This document shows, one piece after another, positions 25,863 to 34,267 of a stretch of 64,000 nucleotides of DNA. The first letter of the stretch is position 1. Each line of letters opens with the position of its first letter. Source of the stretch: an uncultured Selenomonadales bacterium (GTDB lineage Bacteria; Bacillota; Negativicutes; Acidaminococcales; Acidaminococcaceae); NCBI GenBank assembly GCA_900315925.1, contig ONAV01000004.1:28653-92652 (forward strand), written 5' to 3'. Below the pieces are notes generated by a model, which made no database searches, had not been told where the DNA came from, and saw only the letters and a program-made list of their open reading frames with translations. Both the position numbers and the translations under genes were made by a program.

Positions 25863-27270
25863 TATCTTTTTCTTTTACCATTCGAATACCCTTAATACCA
25901 TAATACCGGGCAAACGCAACATTTCTCCATTCATTTTCATCCTCTGACAATTCATAAGAAATAGTGTGGAGCGCCGTATAAAGACTTTCATTGTCGAACG
26001 GTTCTGTCATTGCTTCGACTGTAATCACAGAATCTCTTTTATCATTACTGATATTATTCACAACAGACAATAACTTTTCTACGTATACATAACCACAATA
26101 GTAATATCGAAATGAAAAGCCTGCAGTAATAATAAAAAACACAAGGCTTACGCAAAACAGGAATTTCTTTGCGCTTTCCTGAATCAGTAATACATCATAT
26201 TCTTTCTGGATTCGCAATAAAATACCCGCCCCCGCAATCAGATACAGCAGTCCGGAAAAACCGCTGCGAGGAGGAAATCCCGGCGAAAAAAGCATCACCC
26301 CGGTCATGCAGAATCCGGCCACAACCAAAATTTTAACAAGCAACACTTCCTTTTTTATTAAAGGATCGCTGTTGCCTATTTTTCTGAGTGTAAATAAAGA
26401 ACGAAGCACGAAATACCATAAGAGAAACTGCAACACATAAATCAGCATCATCATTGACAAATGCTCTTGCAACCCGGTCAGAAAATGCCAGTCAGACTGT
26501 GAAGAGGAGAGCCTGTTATAATTACCGGGCGCAAATATCAGCAACGCATAACCGGTTACAAGTCCGATAAACCCGGAGACCATCCAGCTTTCCAGAGTAT
26601 CATGGTTTTTACAATAATAAATAAACACCGCTAAAATCAAAATAATCCAGCAAACACTGTTTTCGTTCGTCCAGCCTGCTAGTATTCCAAAGAAAAATGC
26701 AATTACAGTACCAATCAGTTTATTATCGAATGAAGCCTTTTCGTCACAGTGATAATATTTATAAAAATAAGGTATCAGGAAACCAAGCAAAATCACATTG
26801 GTCCATAAATAATTACATGAACCTATAACCCATAAAAATACAACCCCAAATCCGGGTGTACAGGCCCATAACAGAAAGAATATCCAGATAATGGTACGAG
26901 AATCAAACCGAAAACTGATTTTTCCCTTATTGATACACCAATATAATTCAAAAACCAATAAAATGCTGATGAATGTGTTGGCAATATTAAAAAGTGCTTT
27001 GCCCTGCCATAAAAAAAACTGCGCCAGCACATGGGCAACGGTTCTGCCACCCCATGTAAAATAATGTGACCACTGTGAACGGAATAAATCCTGCCAGCTT
27101 GCAACCCGGGAAACATTCTGCGGCAACGGCTCATAGATTGACTGACCTGACCAAATGAACGAATAGACATAATCATCCCCAAAGCTGATCGGGGACAGAA
27201 AATTAAAGATAAACATAAAAATAAAAATTGCAAAGATAACAAGCCAGCTCTTTTTAGTATTCATAAGCAT
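25837..27270 (-). CDS. DUF6056-like polytopic membrane protein, GT-C-like (2)
   Basis: 477 residues, paralogous along its length to its two neighbours of the same type: FGDDYVYSFIWSGQ, WSHYFTWGGRTVAH, IGSCNYLWT, GWTNENSVCWI, FAPGNYNR, ARYYGIKGIR. It begins at the base after the GtrB-like gene ends, so they are coupled. Likely a membrane glycosyltransferase or polymer-modifying partner for a bactoprenol-linked sugar. Confidence 0.7.
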   Translation of the reverse strand: MLMNTKKSWLVIFAIFIFMFIFNFLSPISFGDDYVYSFIWSGQSIYEPLPQNVSRVASWQDLFRSQWSHYFTWGGRTVAHVLAQFFLWQGKALFNIANTFISILLVFELYWCINKGKISFRFDSRTIIWIFFLLWACTPGFGVVFLWVIGSCNYLWTNVILLGFLIPYFYKYYHCDEKASFDNKLIGTVIAFFFGILAGWTNENSVCWIILILAVFIYYCKNHDTLESWMVSGFIGLVTGYALLIFAPGNYNRLSSSQSDWHFLTGLQEHLSMMMLIYVLQFLLWYFVLRSLFTLRKIGNSDPLIKKEVLLVKILVVAGFCMTGVMLFSPGFPPRSGFSGLLYLIAGAGILLRIQKEYDVLLIQESAKKFLFCVSLVFFIITAGFSFRYYYCGYVYVEKLLSVVNNISNDKRDSVITVEAMTEPFDNESLYTALHTISYELSEDENEWRNVAFARYYGIKGIRMVKEKDNDEKNENR

Positions 27271-28221
27271 TTACTTCTTTCCAGGGAATACCTTATTCCC
27301 ATTATATTCGCTGACGAGATAGTCCGGTCTTCTTTTAGATTCATAAAAGATACGTCCGACATATTCGCCTATAATCCCCAGGACAATCAGCTGGATGCCT
27401 CCCATAAACAGAATAATGGAAATCATAGACGGATAACCGGCAACCGGATCGCCAAATAACAATGTTTTTGCAATTACAAAAACCAGATAGATAAAAGCAA
27501 TAGACGAAATGATGATTCCCAATATGGAAGCAAGCCGCAACGGCGCAACAGAAAAAGAGGTGATACCATCAACTGCCAGGCCAAATAACTTTAAAAAATT
27601 CATTTTGGAATTGCCTGCCGCCCGTGGTTCCCGGTCAAACAACAATTCCTTTTTATTATAGCCTATCCAGCTGAACAAACCTTTTGTGTAACGCTGCCGT
27701 TCCCGAAGCGAACAAAGCGCATCCACCGCCTGCCGGTCAAGAAGCCGGAAATCTCCCACATCAGAAGGGATATCGATATCGGCAAATTTTTGCAGAATAC
27801 GGTAATACCAGTGAGCGCTTGCTTTTTTAAACCAGGTTTCCCCTGCACGGCTCCGGCGGCGCGCATACACATCGTCGTATCCCTTTTCCCACTCTTCAAT
27901 CATCTGCGGTATCAATTCCGGAGGATCCTGCAAATCTGCATCTAATAAAATCACTGCATCTCCCTCAGCAAAATCCAGTCCCGCCAGCATTGCATTTTCC
28001 TTACCAAAATTACGGGAAAGGCTAAGATAAGAGACTGTTGAATCTTTTGTATGCAACTCCTGCATTTTTGCTAACGTATTATCCTTGCTTCCATCATTAA
28101 CAAGCAAAATCTGGAACCTATACTGGCTTAACTGGCTTGTCATGTTTCGCAAGCGTTCATAAAGAAGATCAAGACTATTTTCTTCGTTGAAACAAGGAAT
28201 TAAAATTGTTATTAATTTCAT
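27271..28221 (-). CDS. GtrB-type bactoprenol glycosyltransferase
   Basis: 316 residues. A GT2 catalytic domain begins ILIPCFNEENSLDLLYERL, with ILLVNDGSKDNT, FGKENAMLAGLDFA and the DADLQDPPE metal-binding motif. GDFRLLDRQAVDAL and RQRYTKGLFSWIGY follow, then two C-terminal membrane helices. This matches GtrB/DPM1-type enzymes that move a sugar from a nucleotide donor to undecaprenyl phosphate. No GtrA flippase gene is visible here. Sandwiched between DUF6056 genes with spacings of 0-2 bases, so it probably supplies their substrate. Confidence 0.9.
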   Translation of the reverse strand: MKLITILIPCFNEENSLDLLYERLRNMTSQLSQYRFQILLVNDGSKDNTLAKMQELHTKDSTVSYLSLSRNFGKENAMLAGLDFAEGDAVILLDADLQDPPELIPQMIEEWEKGYDDVYARRRSRAGETWFKKASAHWYYRILQKFADIDIPSDVGDFRLLDRQAVDALCSLRERQRYTKGLFSWIGYNKKELLFDREPRAAGNSKMNFLKLFGLAVDGITSFSVAPLRLASILGIIISSIAFIYLVFVIAKTLLFGDPVAGYPSMISIILFMGGIQLIVLGIIGEYVGRIFYESKRRPDYLVSEYNGNKVFPGKK

Positions 28222-28223
28222 AA

Positions 28224-29660
28224 TTAATCCTCTTCTGCCAGTCGTATGGCTTTAATACCATAATATACTGCTACGTCTACATTAATCGTCTGTTTTTCAT
28301 CAGAAGTTAATGTATTAATTCTTGGAAGATGCCCACCTGTCAGTAAATTAGTAAACATAAAATCATCTAATGGATAGGGAGAGTCTTTAACAATTAACAT
28401 GCTTGCATCAGGGTTCATTTTTGCGCCTTCTATTTGTGATAACATAATTTTCGATTGAATGTGATGAAGGTTGTAAAAATACACTGAAGTAATCAATGTG
28501 CACAATGTATATGCAACTGCTGTCAAGGATAGTATTTTTTTAAGAACAGGCGGAATATCGTGTGGAAATTTATTAGAACTCTTAATACTATGAACAATTC
28601 CCGCCGATATTATTATAAAAATTAAACCTGGGAAAGTACTCCTATACCGGAACTCTGGTGAAAAAATCATTACAAGCATACTCAAAAAACTCATAAGAAA
28701 ATAAAAACGAGCTAACTTGAGTAATTTTCTATCATTCTCGCAAAAAAACTTAGAACGAAACGAAACAAGATTCTTTATAACATAGAAATAGATAAAAACT
28801 CTAATGTAAAACATAATTGTAAATGTTAGCACATTCTGTTTAAGCCGTTCTACCCCTTCCATAATCTCTCCAACCTGTAAAAGCGTCAAGTATCTTACAT
28901 AATTTCCAGGCGCAAAAACCAGTAAGGAATAGCCTAACAACATTCCAAAAATACTTACAATCATTATTTGTTTTTTATTCTTTTCACAATTATTGTCAGT
29001 AATTATAAAAAAACTCAAAAAAGCAATCACAAAACAAGGTACATTTTCATTTGTCCATCCAACAATAACGCTGAATACGAACATTAACAGTCCCTTGATA
29101 ACTTTTGTTTTGCCGCAGACACACTCCTGTTCCTTCGGAAACAAGTAACTACGCTCATAAAGCAACAAAAAAGCCAACATCAAAACCATAGTCCATAAAT
29201 AATTACACGATAATGTTAGCCATGTAAAAATGTCACCCAAGTAGAAAGAAAAAATCCAAACGATACAAAAAACCGCCAAAATATCTTTCGGTTTAAAATC
29301 AAATCTAACTCTTCCCTTGTCAATAATCCACTTTATCTCTAAAAGCATTATAACAAATATTGCCGCATTCAGCAGATTAAAATACTTTTTCCCCCACCAC
29401 AAAAAGGTTTGAACCAAAATATGAGCAACAGTACGCCCGCCCCATGTAAAATAATGATTCCACTGCGAATATAATACATCATATAAGCTCTTAACCCTTA
29501 CTGCATCTTCTGGCAATGGTGTAATAATAGAATTACCTGTCCAGACAAACGAATAAATATAGTCATCCATAATCAAGGGAGTACAAAAGTTAAAATACCA
29601 CATCAAAAGAAAAATCCAAAACAGCACAATAAAATTTAATTTTCTATTAGAAAGACTCAT
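28224..29660 (-). CDS. DUF6056-like polytopic membrane protein, GT-C-like (3)
   Basis: About 478 residues. Same family as the two genes downstream: MDDYIYSFVWTGN, WNHYFTWGGRTVAH, LSCNYLWT, GWTNENVPCF, FAPGNYVR, VYYGIKAIR. It is the most diverged of the three. The ATG at 29660 is preferred (AAAGGG eight bases upstream) over the frame start at 29699. It precedes gtrB by two bases. Confidence 0.68.
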   Translation of the reverse strand: MSLSNRKLNFIVLFWIFLLMWYFNFCTPLIMDDYIYSFVWTGNSIITPLPEDAVRVKSLYDVLYSQWNHYFTWGGRTVAHILVQTFLWWGKKYFNLLNAAIFVIMLLEIKWIIDKGRVRFDFKPKDILAVFCIVWIFSFYLGDIFTWLTLSCNYLWTMVLMLAFLLLYERSYLFPKEQECVCGKTKVIKGLLMFVFSVIVGWTNENVPCFVIAFLSFFIITDNNCEKNKKQIMIVSIFGMLLGYSLLVFAPGNYVRYLTLLQVGEIMEGVERLKQNVLTFTIMFYIRVFIYFYVIKNLVSFRSKFFCENDRKLLKLARFYFLMSFLSMLVMIFSPEFRYRSTFPGLIFIIISAGIVHSIKSSNKFPHDIPPVLKKILSLTAVAYTLCTLITSVYFYNLHHIQSKIMLSQIEGAKMNPDASMLIVKDSPYPLDDFMFTNLLTGGHLPRINTLTSDEKQTINVDVAVYYGIKAIRLAEED

Positions 29661-29710
29661 ATTCTTACCCTTTACTCCACAAGAAACACAAATATTCAAT
29701 ACTTATTAAA

Positions 29711-31435
29711 TTATCCTATAAACCGATTCCAATATTTATTTTTACGTATAAGATAAGCAAAAATAAGAAATCCTAATGTTGAAAATAACGATATATAATC
29801 TGCAACAACAAATAACGGCAATCCTTTATACCATATTTTGATCTTTCCGGATCCTTCAGGCAATGCCAGTTGCATCATATGGTTGTCACTTTCTTCAATG
29901 TTAACTGCCCTTCCCGTGTTATCTGTAGCAATATACCCCGGGTAATTGACCAAAGGCAATATAATCTTTGATTCATTCTTATTCTCAGTTTTGTAAAAAA
30001 AAGATATGTTAGTTCCGCTCTTACTGTAATTGCTGATTATCCCATCAGAAATATAACGATCTCCCTGCTCAAAAAGTTTTTGTTTATCAATGTCATTGTA
30101 CAGATAGTCTGTATCAGAAACACATTTTATCCTTTCCCAAAAGACTTTCTGTGTCGGCATGTTCCAATCCGGTATTGAAGATATCGGAGCAAGATTACTA
30201 AAGGCTATTAAACTTGTAAAACAAATCAAAAACACACTTAACACCAGATAACCATGCTTTTTTCTTTTCTTTTCTGATAAAAACTTATGAAAACAAATCC
30301 CGCCGGGAACACAAAAACACAAAGTTGAAATACCTAAAAACCGCCAGGGAAACTGCATTGTTTGAAAAAAATGTTTGAGCAAAGGAAACATGTCCCATGG
30401 GAACGAAAGATCTGCCATAAAAAGAAACAGACAGCCGGCAAAAATACACTTCACATATATTTTTGAAAATAAGAATTCTTTCTTATCCTTTATTGTAGAC
30501 TTACCTGAAGCTTTAGCCGATTTTAAATTATAACTGCGTAACATTTTCGGAAGAAAAAAATAAACCGCAACAACCAGCCAAAAATTCCACGCCAGAAAGA
30601 ACCGAAACAGTACAATTGTGGGCCATCCCTGTTCGCCAAAACCATCAACGAAATCCATAGTTATCGGCACATTTTTATAAAACAACAAAAACGGCATGAT
30701 GAAATGCGCATTTAGCAAAAATACTGTTATAGTTATCACAAGTATTCGATAAAGCTGCCTTAACGAAATGTTTTTATAATGCACTATCAAACAAAATATT
30801 CCAAATAACACCAGCGCTACACTGCACAACACATGCGACTGAATCACTGCAGAAATCGCCAATACACTCCATACATAATCTTTTACTTTAACTTTTGATT
30901 TTGCTATTAAAATTTCAATACTTGCTATTGCCAATGGCATAAAAGAAAAACCTAACAATTCTCCTAAAGCATTTCGGATATATGCATCCATTAAGTAATA
31001 GCCAGAAGAAATATATAGTAGTGTCGAAAAAAACGCAATTTTTTTTGATTTGGTTAATAAGGTAAAACCATACCACGATGAAAAAATCCCCAACAAAAAC
31101 ACAATAGCAATGAATACATTAAAGCAAATTTCAACAGGCAAACCTGACAGTTTTAATAACGCAGGTATATAAAAAAACAGACTTGGATAAAAAATACCTA
31201 CCGGAGCACCCCAAAACCGTATTTCATCAGCATACATTCGCACAGGAAAAACACCGTTCTTTATTTCTTCAGCGATATTTAAGAACCTGGTAACGTGAAA
31301 TACATCATCATGACCTGGTATTATTTTTGTATCTGCTAACGGAGTGACCAAAATAAACCAGGCTACAAACAAAAAGAAAATATACGGTGGCTTTTCGCCA
31401 AGAACTTTTAAAACAAATTTTCTCATTTTATCCAT
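29711..31435 (-). CDS. YfhO/PTPS-related GT-C-like membrane protein
   Basis: 574 residues. About ten membrane helices follow a short cytoplasmic start. The first outer loop holds GHDDVFHVTRFLNIAEEIK and FPVRMY, a pattern seen in YfhO and PTPS-related membrane proteins and compatible with a GT-C catalytic aspartate. Around residues 430-545 lies an extracellular beta-rich part (FFYKTENKNESKIILPLVNYPGY), and a last helix anchors the C-terminus. YfhO in other Firmicutes glycosylates lipoteichoic acid, so a glycosylation step on the surface polymer is plausible. Confidence 0.65.
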   Translation of the reverse strand: MDKMRKFVLKVLGEKPPYIFFLFVAWFILVTPLADTKIIPGHDDVFHVTRFLNIAEEIKNGVFPVRMYADEIRFWGAPVGIFYPSLFFYIPALLKLSGLPVEICFNVFIAIVFLLGIFSSWYGFTLLTKSKKIAFFSTLLYISSGYYLMDAYIRNALGELLGFSFMPLAIASIEILIAKSKVKVKDYVWSVLAISAVIQSHVLCSVALVLFGIFCLIVHYKNISLRQLYRILVITITVFLLNAHFIMPFLLFYKNVPITMDFVDGFGEQGWPTIVLFRFFLAWNFWLVVAVYFFLPKMLRSYNLKSAKASGKSTIKDKKEFLFSKIYVKCIFAGCLFLFMADLSFPWDMFPLLKHFFQTMQFPWRFLGISTLCFCVPGGICFHKFLSEKKRKKHGYLVLSVFLICFTSLIAFSNLAPISSIPDWNMPTQKVFWERIKCVSDTDYLYNDIDKQKLFEQGDRYISDGIISNYSKSGTNISFFYKTENKNESKIILPLVNYPGYIATDNTGRAVNIEESDNHMMQLALPEGSGKIKIWYKGLPLFVVADYISLFSTLGFLIFAYLIRKNKYWNRFIG

Positions 31436-31508
31436 TTTTTCCTAACAAAACATCGAGAATATAAAAACATTTAAGTTTTACAATTTATTGCAAAGGTATT
31501 TGTTATTA

Positions 31509-34247
31509 CTAGTATCCTGACTCTTTTTCCAAAATCTGTATTTCATTGATTTGAAACAACTCCGGTTGCTTTGAATTAGGGGAATTCGCGACAGAAAAAC
31601 GTAAATTCAGTTTTGCAGAATTTAAAACACTTTCAGGCAACACACTTGTAAGAGTTATAGTATCTTTGTTAGTTAACCGCCATTCTCCAATTTTAATACC
31701 ATTTGCATACAATCGCATGTCCCTGTACGCCAACGGACTTAATGCATGGTAATCAACGGCAGACACATAATAATTAAGCAATGGATTGCAAACTACATTT
31801 ATTACATAATTTCGTTCACGATTAAAACTGTCTTCCATTTGCAAAATCAGTCCCGCTTCTGGTTGTGTAATCAGCGAAGCGTACGTTGTTTCCAGATCGC
31901 CCCACCCATACGTCTTATATTTGAAAGAATTGCCAAAACTGGAAAAATCTATTTTCTCTCCTATTTTGTAGATCCTATTGTCAGGTTCTTTTTTCTTAAT
32001 TTCTCCTAATGGCACCCATGAATCTCTGTTTTTTGCCGGCCCATCTACCACATACTTAATAAATTTTCCCGTTTTATCAGTATCTTCATAATAAAAAAAC
32101 CTTTTATTATGAGCAGTCCGAGCAGTTATATATTTGCCCGTTTTATCGAAAACTGCGAATATTTTAGGCATTAACTCAGATACAGTGTTGGAAATATGAT
32201 TTATTATTATCTGATTATGTTCCTCATCCCGATGCTTCAGCAAAAACAACGGGCGCATCCCCAATTCATGATGATAACCATGATCTGCAATAACAGCGAA
32301 GGTTGTACTACTATAAGCATTAATCTTTTTCATCTGAGACAGATATTCCCTGACAATTACCAATGAACCAAGCGCCTGCTTATAGGCAGTTCCTTTTTCC
32401 CCCGGTTTCAGCGGCTCCACGTTTTCGTTATATGAATAGGGTGGGTGTACGCCACTAAGATAATAAAACTTAAACATATTTTTACCGGTAAGCTGCAGTC
32501 CTTTTTTTAATTTTTCATAAAAACCATTATCATCATTTTCATTATAGGGTTTATTCTTATCAAAGACTGCAGGATTAGTAATACCAGGGTTGTACCGATA
32601 ATAGATGCGTTTTAAACAGTGAGGAGACATACGGAATTTTGTTACTTGACCGAAACTTTCGGCAACTTCGTCTTTCATCACTACCTGTTCCTCAATCAAG
32701 TTGTCTACAGGCGCTTTTCGGTCTACATAAATCCCGTTGGCATAAAGGTTTATATTAAAATTTAATACCTTTAATTTTTTATAATACAGATTATCGTCCC
32801 ATGCTTTAGCTAAATATTCCGGAAACCTTGTTGCAGGGTCATATAACTGTCCTGTCAGAATTTCAGGAAGTGAAAAATCTGTAAAGCCAAATGAAGATAT
32901 CGTATTGTCGTAAAAAGTAAAATCTTTTAAATCTTCAATAACCTCCGGATTTTTTTGCATGATTTCTTCGAAAATACTTGCGTCAAACGCATCTATCAAG
33001 AAAATGATAATGTTATCTTTATCCGAAACAGTATACAAATCTTTTGCGGTTAAAACACCTGCTTTTTCGTTCTCCAGTATGATATTTTTTTGAATTGGAT
33101 TATTCTTTAACGTTATTACCAAGACAACACACTGAACCGCAATAACGATAAATGAAATTGGTTTAATATATTTCTTAATCTTATCCGTGTTAAACTTTAA
33201 ATGCTTAAAACAGATAAACACTGCACCCAGACAAACCAGCCAGATAAAGGCGTTTACTAAACCGGGTATTGCATATTTATCCCAATCTATCTCATGCCCG
33301 TCAAACAGTCCATAATCAATAGCAATAATGTAGCTTTGGATGAACACACCGAATAACAAACCGGTTAATAATGAAAGGTAAATACCGCTTACTTTTTTAC
33401 GCCGGCAAAGAATATAAGCCAAAAGAAGAATAACAAAATACTTAACGGTATCTGCAAGAAAATATTTTAAAATATCTTTGTAATCAAACCAAAGCTGACT
33501 GGCATTTTTAATGTAAATGTCTGTTGGTACAAATAAGCCCACTGTTAATGTCAGAGCAAAGATAATGTGAAATGCTAATTCGTTTTCTGAAACAAAGTCT
33601 CCTATCCATCCCAGCCTTCTACTTAACACACTATCCAACAACGACCAAACAAGATTGCATGTCCAAAACACCAACAGAGCGGAAGGCGCTTTATATAATA
33701 ATACCAAAAAGAAAGCGCCGATAGCAACTGTTTGCAACCGTTCCTTTCTGGTAATATCCGGTAGCATGAAAGCATAAACACAAGTTACCAACGTCATCAC
33801 AAACGGAAGAAGATTAATATCCGCCAGCAAATGATCCGGCTGTCCAAGATTTGGAATAAACCCCCAGACCACACCTTGTATTTCTGTCAGACCGGAAAGC
33901 ATATAATATGCCGCCGTCAAAAATGGAATCTGAAAAATAAAACCCAGTGCTGAACGAATCGCATATAACGGATGATATCCATAACGTTTATATAGCCATT
34001 GCAACTGTTCATACTGTTCCCGCCCAGTATACTGCTTTTTAATTTCATCAATCTGCGGGGCCAGGATAGCCTGGATTTTATGCTCCTTGTTTTGCATTTG
34101 TTGGGCTTTTTTATTAAAAGGATATAACACAACAAACGTAAAAAGAGACAGCAACACCAAGGAAATACCATAGTTTCCCGTCATATCGTACGCAAACAAA
34201 TATAAAGCTTTATAAATTTTTATAAGTGGTTCAAATAAACTTTGCAT
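31509..34247 (-). CDS. YidC/Oxa1-like domain fused to alkaline-phosphatase-superfamily transferase (1)
   Basis: 912 residues. Residues 1-215 resemble the YidC/Oxa1 core: NYGISLVLLSLFTFVVLYPF, the coiled loop KAQQMQNKEHKIQ, YHPLYAIRSALGFIFQIPF, PSALLVFWTCNLVWSL. The groove arginine of insertases (as in TIIVRLLLFPL) is replaced by an aromatic residue, so classical insertase function is doubtful. About five more helices follow. From about 390 to 740 is a sulfatase/LTA-synthase-like domain with FLIDAFD, TDFSLPEILTG, SGVHPPYS and VIADHGYHHE as metal and nucleophile regions. A beta-rich C-terminal domain ends the protein. Probably transfers a phospho-group to a surface glycan outside the membrane. 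Confidence 0.75.
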   Translation of the reverse strand: MQSLFEPLIKIYKALYLFAYDMTGNYGISLVLLSLFTFVVLYPFNKKAQQMQNKEHKIQAILAPQIDEIKKQYTGREQYEQLQWLYKRYGYHPLYAIRSALGFIFQIPFLTAAYYMLSGLTEIQGVVWGFIPNLGQPDHLLADINLLPFVMTLVTCVYAFMLPDITRKERLQTVAIGAFFLVLLYKAPSALLVFWTCNLVWSLLDSVLSRRLGWIGDFVSENELAFHIIFALTLTVGLFVPTDIYIKNASQLWFDYKDILKYFLADTVKYFVILLLAYILCRRKKVSGIYLSLLTGLLFGVFIQSYIIAIDYGLFDGHEIDWDKYAIPGLVNAFIWLVCLGAVFICFKHLKFNTDKIKKYIKPISFIVIAVQCVVLVITLKNNPIQKNIILENEKAGVLTAKDLYTVSDKDNIIIFLIDAFDASIFEEIMQKNPEVIEDLKDFTFYDNTISSFGFTDFSLPEILTGQLYDPATRFPEYLAKAWDDNLYYKKLKVLNFNINLYANGIYVDRKAPVDNLIEEQVVMKDEVAESFGQVTKFRMSPHCLKRIYYRYNPGITNPAVFDKNKPYNENDDNGFYEKLKKGLQLTGKNMFKFYYLSGVHPPYSYNENVEPLKPGEKGTAYKQALGSLVIVREYLSQMKKINAYSSTTFAVIADHGYHHELGMRPLFLLKHRDEEHNQIIINHISNTVSELMPKIFAVFDKTGKYITARTAHNKRFFYYEDTDKTGKFIKYVVDGPAKNRDSWVPLGEIKKKEPDNRIYKIGEKIDFSSFGNSFKYKTYGWGDLETTYASLITQPEAGLILQMEDSFNRERNYVINVVCNPLLNYYVSAVDYHALSPLAYRDMRLYANGIKIGEWRLTNKDTITLTSVLPESVLNSAKLNLRFSVANSPNSKQPELFQINEIQILEKESGY

Positions 34248-34267
34248 GGTCTACTGTTATCCCTAAT

